A stretch of 64,000 nt of DNA from Lucinisca nassula (GCA_963580285.1 OY757026.1:87208651-87272650); one strand, 5' to 3'; shown: positions 19,503 to 29,315, counted from the stretch's first letter. The notes: generated by a model from the sequence alone, not told the origin. Program-made: numbers and translations.

Positions 19503-19860
19503 ATAGAAGTGAAGGCAATGACCAGGAATCGATACAATTAAACCAAAGCTCCCATCAGAGAAAACAAACATGTAACGACAGACCCTTATGGAAACATCAA
19601 TAGGGGAAAGCCAAAAGGTACTTTCCCACAAAACAGCTAATTGGTTATCCAAAACAAATGAATATAAGCGATTCAAACAATCAAAGACAAACCATAACAA
19701 AAATAAACCGCGCCAGAAGAACCGCCTTGGAACGGTCAGTGAAACGAATTCCACTTGGGGTGGGGTGGGGGTGGGGGCTTAAATCGATTTGACGAGGCCA
19801 CAATCCTCGCCCTTACTTCCGTCGCGATTTAGACAAATATTTTTTTCAGTCAGCGCGTTG
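19503..19860 (-). mobile_element. Family E copy, inverted relative to its neighbour
   Basis: Beginning AATAGAAGTGAAGGCAATGA, it mirrors the end of the preceding copy, giving a head-to-head pair around 19500. It ends at CGCGATTTAGACAAAT. Confidence 0.75.
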
Positions 19861-19914
19861 TATCATTCTAGTGAAGTTTCGTTAAAATATCTTAAACAGT
19901 ATCAGCATAATAGA

Positions 19915-20183
19915 TAAAAGATAAAGAAGCTTTATTGAACGTCGCATATCCGAAACAAATAACGTAAGTTCTGTAGCGATTCTACTGCGACAAACAAATT
20001 ATAATTTAACAAATACTTACCTGCCTTCATTTATGTTCCAAGGACCAACCCTGATAATGCGAGCGTCAGCCAAGGGAGCGCATATTTCCGTTTTTGACGC
20101 TTTTGGTATGACGCGACCGGGGATCGCACCCCCAACCTCCCATTCCCGTAGCGGACGCTCTACCACTGAGCTATCGCGACCTG
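19915..20183 (-). mobile_element. SINE S3, tRNA-derived
   Basis: On the minus strand the head is GGTCGCGATAGCTCAGTGGT (A box) with GGGGGTGCGATCCCC (B box) about 40 nt on. The body contains GCTGACGCTCGCATTATCAG and GAAGGCAGGTAAGTATTTGT, with the tail TATGCGACGTTCAATAAAGC. A second copy is at 48573-48806. The tRNA head is mutated in the stems and is not a tRNA gene. Confidence 0.78.
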
Positions 20184-20249
20184 AGGCAACATAAAATTAT
20201 GGACGGATAGACACTCAAATTTTCGGATGATATAAAATAATACAATGAC

Positions 20250-20610
20250 ACTTTTTCTGACTAGGCATAACAAGATTGGGAGGTGGGAGGCAACTGTATC
20301 AATTCCTGATCACTGCCTTCACTTCTTTTTTTGCAAAAGCTACTCACATTTTTCCAAAGCAAATCCTTGCTAGAACAGTTAACTAATATGAGAACTAACA
20401 CGCTCGATAAATTAAAAGGAATGGAAACACCTTCAAGGGAGGCATCTCGTGCAAAAGTATTTTTGTCTCCCATGACAATAGGGGTCAACTCTTAAAGGAA
20501 AGAATTTAAGAGATGACCCCCTTTCTGCGGGTCAGAGGTTATAATAAAGCGAACAGGAAGTTCCTAAAGTTGTCTCCCTTTGAAAAATGGCAGGAAAATC
20601 TGTCCCCTTA
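20250..20610 (-). mobile_element. Fold-back MITE G, inverted copy
   Basis: Core AACTCTTAAAGGAAAGAATT faces TTAAGAGATGACCCC. The flanks GGAATGGAAACACCTTCAAG and TTTGTCTCCCATGACAATAG match copies at 22469-22668 and 26950-27165. No coding content. Confidence 0.65.
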
Positions 20611-20699
20611 ATACTCTCAACAGCTTGGCCCTTGGTCTACAAATATACCAGTGTTCGGTGAAGGCTAAGATGAGCCTGTGATTCCAACTACATGGATGT

Positions 20700-21508
20700 G
20701 AGGGGTGGATAGAAAAATCCGTTCCGAGGGTTACAGTCCGGCATCGCCGGACTTTACAGTTTTGGGGAACTTGGCCCTTGAAATTATGGTAAAGGTCATC
20801 AAACCAAATGTCTGTTTTCACCATCATAGTGATGTAACCATGCGAGTTCGGTCAGAAACAATGATTAGGTTCAGGAGATATAGTGCCCCAAACAGACTAC
20901 ATGATGGATATGCCTATGTTCAATGTTCAAGGAGCGATAAATCCAAAAGTAGGAAAATCAGAGGTCGTGTTCATATGTTTTGCATATGGTCTTAGTGTGC
21001 TCTACATATCTGTGAAGTTTCGTGAAAATATCTCAAATGGTATAAGAGTTATGGAGCGCTCACGAAACTGATAGCAACAGCTAAATTCGAAGTTCAAAAG
21101 GGCAATAACTCCAAAAGTAAGAAAACCAGACTGGTTCATATGTTCTGCCCGTCGCCTCATGGTGCTCTACATATCTGTGAAGTTTCCTGGAAATATCTCA
21201 AATTGTATCGAAGTTATGGGGCGGACACGAACTTTGATAGAAATGGCCATGTTCAATGTTCAAAGGACAACAACTCCAAAGAAGGAAAATCAGAGTTAGG
21301 GTTCATACGTTCTGTCCGTCTCCTCATAGTGCTTTACATATTTTTGAAGTTTCGTGAAAATATCTCAAAAGGTAGCAGAGTTATGGAGCGGACACGAAAC
21401 TATGAGGCGCTGACGGACAGATGGACACGCTGACGGACGGACGGGCACTCAACAAATCTTCGGAGGAGATAGCATAATACCCCGTCATTTTTGAATGGCG
21501 GGGCATAA
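20700..21508 (+). mobile_element. ~165-bp repeat element with GACGG tail and hairpin end
   Basis: Three monomers (about 20910-21075, 21076-21240, 21241-21410) share AACTCCAAAAGTAAGAAAA, GAAGTTTCGTGAAAATATCT and GTTATGGAGCGGACACGAAA. They are followed by GACGGACAGATGGACACGC and a hairpin at 21480-21503 (CCCCGTCATT / AATGGCGGGG) then CATAA. It has the same architecture as the HP elements with unrelated sequence. Confidence 0.75.
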
Positions 21509-21644
21509 AATGCTCAACTATTTTCCTGATAAATTTTGAAGAAAACTCAACCTGACATCCCTAAATTTTGAAATGGACTCCTGCTTAACTTAAGGAGTCC
21601 ATTTGGCACAAAAAGGGTTAATACACACCAATAGCGTCATCAGA

Positions 21645-22460
21645 GGGCTGCTTGATATGTTGTGAGCCTCGTATTAAAGGATGTACGCAGGGTTGTTCTT
21701 TATAAGTCCAACTATTCTCTGACTATATAGGGCCGTGTACCAAAGGACTGGCCTATTTTTGTCAGTTTATAACGCCGTGGTAGCACTCTAAACAAAACAA
21801 GCAGCTTTTGCAAAACGGACAAAATCTGTGAAAGAGCAGTGATCCAATATTTTAACACCTAAGGATATCCATAATGATATGGTAGCAATACTAGGAAAGA
21901 GCCTGTCAATGTTGCAATCCCAGAAATAATCAATAAAGTCCATGACATTGTTGTGACTGACAGACGAGTCACAGAAAGATATATTGCCAGTATAGTTGGC
22001 ATATCACAGGAAAAAGTACTTTCTGACAGAGGATCAATGGCATATACTATGCTTCACTTCTAACACATTTACGGGAAAATATTAAACTTAAGCGCCGAGG
22101 AAAGCTGACTCAATGCGCGTTGTCCCATCGGGACAATGCTCCTGTCCCCAGGTATGTCATTGTTATGGCTGTCATTCACGATTGTGGCTTTAAATTGATT
22201 CACCTGATCTCGCTCAATCATACTTTCATTTATTTCCAAAACCGAAAACGGCCATTTCAGGCACCCACTTTCAGTCCGATGATGACGTCATATATGCGTG
22301 GATGACTTTCATAACAGCCAAGAAAAAGAGTTCTATAAAAGTGGCATTGAGACCCTAAAACACCGCTGGCAAAAGTGTATAGATACTGAAGGGGATTACG
22401 TTGAAAACTAATACAATATGTCAGACAAAATTTAAATCCTTTGATACGAGGCTCACAACA
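21645..22460 (+). pseudogene. Degraded mariner-type DNA transposon
   Basis: Near-perfect ~30-bp inverted ends (TTGATATGTTGTGAGCCTCG at 21651; complement ending at 22461) enclose transposase debris on the plus strand. TDRRVTERYIASIVGIS resembles the helix-turn-helix region. HRDNAPVP (22124-22147) corresponds to the second catalytic Asp block. PDLAQSYFHLFP follows, where the third Asp is replaced. FYKSGIETLKHRWQKCI and GDYVEN then stop form the C-terminus. Frames change several times and much of the N-terminal half and the first Asp block is deleted. It cannot be active. Confidence 0.78.
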
Positions 22461-22468
22461 TATCAAAT

Positions 22469-22668
22469 GGAGACAACTTTCGGGACTTCCTGTTCGCTTT
22501 TCTATAGGCTCAGTCCCGCTGAAAAAGGGGTCTACTCTCAAAGGAAAGAATTTGCTTCTTAGGAGCAAATTCTTACCTTTAAGAGTAGATCCCTATTGAC
22601 ATGGGAGACAAAAATACTTTTGCAGGAGTTGCTTCCCCTGAAGGTGTTCCTATTCCCCTTAATAAACT
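22469..22668 (+). mobile_element. Fold-back MITE G
   Basis: The centre AAAGGAAAGAATTTGCTTCT / AGGAGCAAATTCTTACCTTT forms a hairpin. It is flanked by GGGACTTCCTGTTCGCTTTT and GACATGGGAGACAAAAATAC. Copies are at 26950-27165 (plus) and 20250-20610 (minus). Confidence 0.72.
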
Positions 22669-22784
22669 CCAAAATGTAAATATGTCAACAATGTGTTTTC
22701 TTGTTTGAACGTAGTTTCTATGTCCACATCAACCCTATTTAGGTAATTTTGGAGACATCGATTCCCAAGTTTGTTGGATTTTAC

Positions 22785-22995
22785 AGGTCATTGGCATCTC
22801 AAGCCCTACTGGCAAAACAACCAAACAAGAGTTTTTATGCAGAGAGGGTCTGACTCGCGCCTCTTTGCCTGGTCAGGCTTAGACCATCTAAGCCGTTGAC
22901 AAGTAATCAAGTGCAGTTGGATTAAGCTCTGCACGGGAGCACAACGCACTCCAGTCTCAATGGGCAGAAGCCCAAATATGTCAGGAGTACACTAG
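22785..22995 (-). mobile_element. SINE S1, diverged partial copy
   Basis: It begins GGCATCTCAAGCCCTACTGG. On the reverse strand it contains CTTAGATGGTCTAAGCCTGA and CCAGGCAAAGAGGCGCGAGT, matching the middle of S1. Confidence 0.6.
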
Positions 22996-23086
22996 TTCAT
23001 CACACTTACATGTAGCTGTTATAGATAAACCTTCAGGGAAGGCAACACTTTCCGAATTAATTTTTACCTCCCTTATCAAAGAAAAG

Positions 23087-23233
23087 AGTGAGTGAGTGAG
23101 TTTTAGTTTTACGTCCCACCAACAGCTAAGGTCATACGGAGACGGGACCTCGGTTTAAAGACTCATCCGAAAGTCTGGAGAAGCCCGGGATCGATCCTGC
23201 GATCCCTGGTTTACAAGGCGAGTAGCGTAACCA
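23087..23233 (-). mobile_element. SINE S2 with 15-bp target duplication
   Basis: On the minus strand: B box GATCGATCCCGGGC, body CCGTCTCCGTATGACCTTAG, GGTGGGACGTAAAAC, tail (ACTC)n. Flanks CTTATCAAAGAAAAG (23072-23086) and CTTATCAAAAAAAAG (23234-23248) differ by one base. The 5' part of the tRNA head is missing. Confidence 0.82.
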
Positions 23234-23361
23234 CTTATCAAAAAAAAGAAGTAAGCCCCTTATCCAGAGAGGCTAAGATTAATGGAAAACCAACTGAAAG
23301 TCCCAAAAGCTGTTTTCTATGCATCACGAAAACACACCTATATAATTTTGAAACCCTTGAA

Positions 23362-23755
23362 TAGGGTTGGCTAATCAGAGCTGAAAAAATAATCGATTAT
23401 CAGTCTTGTCATTGTGATCGATAATCGATTAGTAATCGCCAAGGTTTTTATCATAATTTTACCTGTCTGGCTTTCTGTCTGTGCATGACTCTTACCATAT
23501 GTTGCACTTTACCATATGTATATTTGAATAGCCAGGCCTGAGCAAACAGTGTAGACCCAGATGAGACGCCGCAGAATGCGGCGTCTCATCAGGGTCTGCA
23601 CTGTTTGCCACTCACCCTACTATTTTAGGCATAACTTTTGGTAGTAAATTGTACCTATCAAGTAATCGATTAAAAGCAAATCAGAATTGATAATCATTTT
23701 TTTTTTTAATTTATTGATCGATTAATCGATTATACGATTAATCGAGTCAGCCTTA
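23362..23755. mobile_element. hAT-like MITE nested in MITE A
   Basis: It is flanked by perfect 8-bp duplications CCCTTGAA (23354-23361 and 23756-23763), the size typical of hAT transposons. Ends TAGGGTTGGCTAATC and (complement) TAAGGCTGACTCGATT are imperfect inverted repeats. The body is rich in ATCGATTA motifs and is itself invaded by a palindrome at 23542-23608. Confidence 0.8.
23542..23608. repeat. AAACAGTG palindrome, GC-rich variant
   Basis: GCAAACAGTGTAGACCCAGA..GACGCCGCA faces its complement ending CTGCACTGTTTGC, with arms of about 31 nt. Related palindromes are at 24152-24219, 49725-49780 and 55055-55125. Confidence 0.8.
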
Positions 23756-24039
23756 CCCTTGAACCCCACTTTTATATAGTAAAACTGGGGTTTATGGGGG
23801 TAAACCTTGTTTTTCTTATTTCTGGTCTAAAATATAGATTGTGGGTACTCGTTAGGACTGCCTCATTGAGGCGGTTCTAATGAGTACCCTCAATCCATAT
23901 TTCGAGCAGAAATAAAAAAACGTATCACAATTTTTCATCTTAAATTTTTCTTTTTTTCATCGGTACAGTTTACAATGTATTTGTATAGGCGTGTTTTCAT
24001 AATGTATAGAAAATGGTAGAAAATGTTCTTGGCATGTCC

Positions 24040-24400
24040 ATTCCCCTTAACCCTTCTCTTGCTGAATATTCAGTTTAGCCACACCCATTTCTGACTTTGA
24101 ACCAATCAGATTACTTGATGTAATTAATTCATACAAATTTATAACTGAATGTCAAACAGTGTAGATCCTGATCAGATGGCTTCTTCAGAAGCCATCTGAT
24201 CTGGATCTACAATGTTTGCAAAGATAGGGGTTGTTGTGAACAGCATGATAAGGGTTAACTTTTGTCTTGTTGAATAAATTAATGTAGCACAGCACATTTC
24301 AGTCTTTCAACCAATCAGATTACTTCATGTAGTTTATTCATTCAAATTCGCAAAACTGAATGACAAAGTGTAGATCCTGATCAGATGGCTTATTTTTACC
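24040..24400 (+). mobile_element. AAACAGTG palindromic MITE, two tandem copies
   Basis: The first copy has a complete palindrome at 24152-24219 (CAAACAGTGTAGATCCTGAT..ATCTGGATCTACAATGTTTG). The second (about 24250-24400) repeats AACCAATCAGATTACTT and AAGTGTAGATCCTGATCAG but lacks the right arm. Confidence 0.7.
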
Positions 24401-24885
24401 TCAAAATAACATCCTGGATCAGTGTCTTTTGTCTTCACTCCATCTTTCCACTGTGAAATATCTGAAAAAAAATATAAATTGTTTTGGGAGTTTCATTTTG
24501 TTTACATGCCCATGTATACAAGAGATGTCGCATGACAGCATAACTATCCTGTTTCAAGCCTTCAACTTGACCTAGATAAATATCAAGATGATCATTCTAA
24601 TCAAGTTTGATGATTATTGGACCAAAACTATGGCCTCTAAAGTTTTGACAAGGTTTTTTCTATGATATGTCCTACTGACCTACTTCTTGATCCAACATGA
24701 CCCATATTAGAACTTGTCCTAGATATTGTTATGATGATCATTCTGAGCAAGTTTGATGATGATTTGACCAAACCTGTGATCTTTATAGTGTTAACAAGGT
24801 TTATCTATGATATGACTTTCTGTCCTAATTTTTAATCTGACATGACCCATATTCCAACTTGGCCTAGATATTGTCATGTTCGAGA

Positions 24886-25170
24886 TTGGACCAATGATGA
24901 TGCTGTTTCGACGCGCCAACCCTCTTTGTGGATCATAAGCGTCAATCGGTTAATGATAAAAAACTATGTAGAATTATGAGGATATTTAAAGTTAATAAAG
25001 TCAGAATTATAAAGTATAAAAATCTTAAACAAAATTAAATATTATGAAAAAGTCCAATTTCTTTTAAGAATAAAATAGTATTATCAACAGGTACATCTTG
25101 AAACAATTGTTGCAAAGTGTCAGCTTTGAAGTACAAGTTACGGGACTGTGAAAAGTCTACACATGAAGAT
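24886..25170. mobile_element. Unknown ~285-bp AT-rich insertion in a 144-bp repeat
   Basis: A 144-bp monomer is cut after GATATTGTCATG and resumes at GATTGGACCAAAACTGTGG. The inserted sequence starts TTCGAGATTGGACCAATGAT and has no recognisable ends, hairpin or protein. Confidence 0.5.
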
Positions 25171-25361
25171 TGGACCAAAACTGTGGCCTCTAGAGTGTTA
25201 AAAGTTTTTTTCTATGATTTGACCTACTGACCTACTTTTTGATACGACATGACCACTATTCAAACTTGTCCTAGATATTTTTATGGTGATCATTCTTAGC
25301 AAATAAAAATCAAAAAATGAGTTCCTTTAAGAGCAATGAGAACATTCATAAGAAAGAAAAT

Positions 25362-25407
25362 GGGTCATACTACGTAGTTTCGGCTAATAAAGCCTCATCA
25401 GTGACCC
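25362..25407 (-). ncRNA. Hammerhead ribozyme, unit 1 of the pair
   Basis: Minus strand: stem I GGGTCA/TGACCC, core CTGATGA, stem II GGCT-TTATT-AGCC, GAA, stem III ACTAC/GTAGT, A at the cut. It is identical in every position to the hammerhead at 25745-25790. Predicted cut between plus positions 25368 and 25367. Confidence 0.87.
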
Positions 25408-25744
25408 TGTAATGATCCGGCAAAGAAAGCCAGAGGAAACATACTGCAATTTTGCGATTTTCGAATAGGCAGTTGATACAAAGACTGATAAAAATCAAAT
25501 GGGGTCCAAATAATTAAAAACCTGTCAAGAATATGAGTCTAAACCAATAATTTATTTCTGATTTCTCGGAATATTCACGCTGATCTCAAAGGACCAAAAG
25601 TAAAATATAAACTGCACTATGGTTGATGTACGGGGAGACGTTTTACGGCCGCCACACGGCACAACACCAGATGCAGTGAAGGCAAATAAAAATCAAAAAA
25701 TGAGTTCCTTTAAGAGCAATGAAAACATTCATAAGAAAGAAGAT

Positions 25745-25790
25745 GGGTCATACTACGTAGTTTCGGCTAATAAAGCCTCATCAGTGACCC
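25745..25790 (-). ncRNA. Hammerhead ribozyme, unit 2 of the pair
   Basis: Same 46-nt motif as the first unit, exactly 383 bp away. Predicted cut between plus positions 25751 and 25750. Conservation of all core and stem bases in both units is consistent with recent function. Confidence 0.87.
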
Positions 25791-26327
25791 TGTAATGATC
25801 CGGCAAAGAAAGCCAGAGGAAACATACTGCAATTTTGCGATTTTCGAATAGGCAGTTGATACAAAGACTGATAAAAATCAAAATGGGGTCCAAATAATTA
25901 AAAACCTGTTAAGAATATGAGTCTAAACCAATAATTTATTTCTGATTTCTCGGAATATTCACGCTGATCTCAAAGGACCAAAAGTAAAATATAAACTGCA
26001 CTATGGTTGATGTACGGGGAGACGTTTTACGGCCGCCACACGGCACAACACCAGATGCAGTGAAGCCTCATGAGGATTGGACAAAAACTGTGGCCTCTAG
26101 AGTGTTAACCAGGTTTTCTAGGATTTGACCTACTGACCTACTTTTTGACTCAACGTGACCCATATTCCAACTCGAACGAGATATTGTCATGATGATCATT
26201 CTGACCAAGTTTGATGATGTATTGACCAAAACTGTGGCCTCTTAGAGTGATAAAAAGAAATGTGTGTACATGCATGCACTACGAACGACGATGCCAGACA
26301 ATTCATGGTCATTAAACTCACCATGAC

Positions 26328-26605
26328 CATTACGATAACTCACCCATGCGACATAGTGCATTTTTCACATCTCCAAAATGGCTACTTTTTGATAAAAATC
26401 CTTAATATTTTTGTGATAATTGTTCAAAACATAGAATGAGGGTGCTTGTTAGAACCGCCTCAGTGAGGCGGTTCTAACGAGTACCCACAACCTATGTATT
26501 GGAGCAGGAATAAGGAAAATATTGTCAACCCACGTAAACCACAGTTTTCTCTATATAAGATGGGGTTTAGGGGGGTCTTTATTTCACGGACTTGTTCACG
26601 TGATG
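26328..26605 (+). mobile_element. Palindromic MITE B inserted in an HP terminal hairpin
   Basis: Ends CATTACGATAACTC and GTTCACGTGATG. The flanking sequence CATGAC / ACCTGCGGTCAG rejoins as CATGACCTGCGGTCAG, the loop region of an HP terminal hairpin, with AC duplicated. The central palindrome is at about 26449-26482 (TTAGAACCGCCTCAGTGAGG). This copy defines the element boundaries most clearly. Confidence 0.82.
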
Positions 26606-26949
26606 ACCTGCGGTCAGCTGAGCTAAAAAAGACAACAAAAAATCTACAAACTTGCAAGTCAGAATAACTGTGTTTTTTTGATGTTTTTTTTTGTTTTGTT
26701 TTTGTTTCCATGAAAAGAAAATCCTCCACCAAGATTTTAGCTAACAACCCTCTGGTTTGAAGTCTAAGACTATATTCACTGGTCCACAGAGCTTGCAAAT
26801 GGAACTAAGGGAGGTAAATCAGATGAAGTTATTAACTTCTGGAAACTCCAATTTAAGCAAAAAGGATTAAAATAGGATATGTAAAAATATTGTCTTCTTC
26901 CTAAGTTCGTATATTTAAGATGAATGGGAACACCTGGCCTATTTTTCTG

Positions 26950-27165
26950 CCATTTTTCAAAGGGAGAAAACTTTTGGGACTTCCTGTTGGCTTTTCTATA
27001 AGCCCTGTCACACTGAAAAAGAGGTCTACTCTTAAAGGAAAGAATTTGCTCCTCAGGAGCATATTTTTTCCTTTAAGAGTTGACCCCTATTGACATGGGA
27101 AACAAAACCAGTTTTGCAGGAGTTGCTTCCCCTGAAGGTGTTCCCATTCCTCTTAAGCAGAGTTA
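26950..27165 (+). mobile_element. Fold-back MITE G
   Basis: CTCTTAAAGGAAAGAATTTG and its inverse TTTTTTCCTTTAAGAGTTG surround CTCCTCAGGAG. The flanks match 22469-22668. Confidence 0.72.
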
Positions 27166-27434
27166 AATTTGCAAAACATTGAAAATAAGAGCTTGCCGGT
27201 AAACTAATGCGGATGCCGATGCCAATGCTGAAAATGGAAGCCAGGGAATGGCAAAAGCTCCCCCTTTACTTCTATATATCTACTTACACTGCGATTGGTC
27301 ACATTTGACCATTACTCGCAGGTGTACATTGCATACACACCAGGTTTGGAGGATGAAAGCCTACAAAGTAACTATGTAATTATGGTAGGGGTCTTTTACC
27401 TGCACAGGGGATGAAATGAAACAGATACATAAAA

Positions 27435-27692
27435 ATAAGCGAATTTTTTTTTTCTAAGCTAAATTCTAAATTTAGCCACCCACCCAGCTGACCTAGCACT
27501 TTGACATTCAATCTATCTATCTTCTTATACTGAGTCGGTCATTCAAAGATGAACATTCAAAGGACATTCATCCTGCAAATGATGCCAAAGGAGCGTGTTC
27601 GGACACCAAAATTTTATCGCCGCTGCTGAGGATCGAACCCAGGACCTCTAGCATCAGAGCCAAGTGCACTAACCACTGAGATATCACGCTCC
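27435..27692 (-). mobile_element. SINE S5, tRNA-derived
   Basis: On the minus strand, GGAGCGTGATATCTCAGTGG..TTAGTGC (A box) and GGTCCTGGGTTCGATCC (B box) form the head. The body runs through CGATAAAATTTTGGTGTCCG and ends toward CTAAATTTAGAATTTAGC and a poly-A-like run. The tail sequence recurs at 18715-18905. Confidence 0.7.
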
Positions 27693-28545
27693 ACCAATCA
27701 ATAGAGACTTGTTATGTATGTCATAGGCTAAATACACATTTATAGGCCCCTGGTCTCTTATCCCCATAGTCCGCTCCTTGGCTTGTCCACAGTATGTTTA
27801 GTGTAGGTAGAATGATAGACTAGACAAAGTTAGTTGCATAGAATTCCTCTGTAGTTTTACAAATGTTAACAGTTAATACTAACATGTCACATGATCATTT
27901 TTGCCTTGTACGTGTTTGTTGTAAACAAAAATCATTACTTGTATATTGTTATTCATCAAAATAAATATATTATACATATATTTCTTGCAGAGTCGATATT
28001 AGAACCCGTGGGGTGTCGCGTTGACCAGTTGACGTGAATTGAGCCCAGATCTCTTGGGCTGGCTACAGCTGGGTAGGGTGCTTCCTACTACATGTATGGA
28101 CAGATCCAATGTTTTGACACGTGACCTTGTTTACATTTTACTGCGCTTGCGCCAATTACCTCCCCTGTCGAGGTACTCTTTTATCTGGTTGGCAAAACAT
28201 GACTGTTGCCCTACAGTGTCAGTGAGAATTTCGAATATTTATCGTGTGATTTAACTCATTTCTTTTCCAAAAAATTTACTGATCCTTGTCAGTTTGTGTT
28301 TTTGAAGTAATAAATGATATAGAACCAGTCTCTTCTGACATTTTATCGCACATTCTGTTGCCTAAAAAGCGTTATAAAACTATCCACCATCACGCCAAAA
28401 CGTAGTCGATGCGCTTTATTTAACGAATGGAAATAAGATTAAAGCATGTATATTTTCTATCCAATTTTATACGAAAAAGAAGCAGTTTAATGTCAAAAAT
28501 GGTTTGTGGCAAACAGTTTAGATAGAAAAACGATTTAACAAAGGT
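27693..28545. other. No gene recognised
   Basis: Moderately AT-rich sequence with no convincing exon, no recognised repeat and only short chance open frames. It includes an AT-rich stretch near 27960-27980. Confidence 0.5.
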
Positions 28546-28557
28546 TATTACAGAAAA

Positions 28558-28787
28558 ATAGCCTCCGTGGCCTAGTGGTTAAGAGCGCTGACTCTTGATC
28601 ATTAGGTCTCTCACCGCTGTGGTTCGAGCCTCGCTCGGGTCACATGTGAGACGCCAAGTTCTGCAACGGAAGGTCAGGTGGTTTTTCTCCGGGTACTCCG
28701 GTTTTTGCCCACCTCTGATTAACGATCGGCTCGATATGAGTGAAATAATCTTGAAAGCCGTAAAACCAAAACCAAAAAAAAAAAAAA
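28558..28787 (+). mobile_element. SINE S4, intact, with 11-bp target duplication
   Basis: The tRNA-like head is GCCTCCGTGGCCTAGTGGTT (A box) and CTGTGGTTCGAGCCTCGC (B box). The body is GGGTACTCCGGTTTTTGCCC and ATTAACGATCGGCTCG, with a poly-A tail. ATTACAGAAAA flanks both sides (28547-28557 and 28788-28798). Head, tail and duplication are all intact, so the insertion is young. Confidence 0.88.
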
Positions 28788-29003
28788 ATTACAGAAAATA
28801 ATTCGTGCTACATCAACAGTAGAGTATGGAACCGGATGTTTTTTTGCCCACCAGATAAAACGAGGGTAATGACCTTTGACCTTGTGTGACGTAGACTTTG
28901 GATGTGTCTATACAGGACTACCAGTACCACTTCATGTCTAGACCGGCCCAGAAGATTATACAGGCGGGTTTAACCTGTGTGCCGCCCTTTCTTTACCTAA
29001 CAG

Positions 29004-29139
29004 TTTGGGACTGTTACCAGTCAAACTGTTGACAAGACTCGCAGACAGGATAAGGATAAAAACTGCTGCATTCATCATGTTCATTGTATTCATCTACTTC
29101 CTTGTTTCGGTTTCGATAGTCGTTGTTTGTTTCATTCGT
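29004..29139 (+). CDS. Possible transmembrane-segment exon
   Basis: A pyrimidine-rich acceptor (GCCCTTTCTTTACCTAACAG) and a donor GTAAGA bound 136 nt. The open frame reads LGLLPVKLLTRLADRIRIKT followed by a ~20-residue hydrophobic run (AAFIMFIVFIYFLVS). Basic residues before a single membrane span would suit a type II membrane protein such as a Golgi enzyme, but no catalytic domain is in the window. There is no in-frame Met before the hydrophobic run, so another exon would be needed. The longer open frame past the donor runs into a poly-C minisatellite and is not coding. It may be a chance open frame. Confidence 0.33.
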
Positions 29140-29164
29140 GTAAGATACGCCGTCCCATACTTAG

Positions 29165-29315
29165 GTGCTACGGTAACAAGACGTTTCGCCCCAAGACGTT
29201 TCACCCTGGTAGTATCCCCCCTAGTCGTTTCGCCTCCTTTGTGGCCCCTAGTCGTTCGTTCCCGCCCCCCCCCCCCCCCCCCCCCAACCCTAGTCGTTTC
29301 GCCCCCAAAATATTT
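29165..29315 (+). repeat. CTAGTCGTTTCGCCCC minisatellite with poly-C run
   Basis: Degenerate ~15-20 bp units (AGACGTTTCGCCCCAAG, CTAGTCGTTTCGCC). A run of about 22 C lies near 29264-29285. A second array is at 37405-37515. Confidence 0.75.

Larger units (their letters stand above)
23322..24004 (-). mobile_element. Palindromic MITE, subfamily A, split by a hAT-like MITE
   Basis: Ends CATCACGAAAACACACC (left) and GGCGTGTTTTCATAATG (right). The hairpin around 23868 has GAGGCGGTTCTAATGAG. A 394-bp insertion interrupts it at 23362-23755 within AACCCTTGAACCCC. Confidence 0.85.
25299..26065 (-). mobile_element. Retrozyme family 1: tandem pair of 383-bp units
   Basis: Two direct copies (25299-25681 and 25682-26065) are nearly identical; one extra A in the second makes it 384 bp. 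Each contains one minus-strand hammerhead at the same position. The pair interrupts a 144-bp monomer (AGC on the left, AGCCTCATGAGGATTGG on the right; possible 3-bp AGC duplication). Cleavage at both sites would free a 383-nt RNA able to circularise. There is no reverse transcriptase, so it would need help from another element. It matches the organisation known for animal retrozymes. Confidence 0.78.
24519..26624 (+). mobile_element. HP-type element with 144-bp repeats, multiply invaded
   Basis: It starts at CAAGAGATG and ends with a hairpin whose two halves, AACTCACCATGAC (to 26327) and ACCTGCGGTCAGCTGAGCT (26606-26624), are separated by a MITE. The body has the 144-bp monomers of 12745-13625 (CTACTGACCTACTTTTTGA, GATCATTCTGA). 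Insertions are at 24886-25170 (unknown, AT-rich), 25299-26065 (retrozyme pair) and 26328-26605 (MITE B). The 5' palindrome of other HP copies is not conserved here. Confidence 0.65.
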
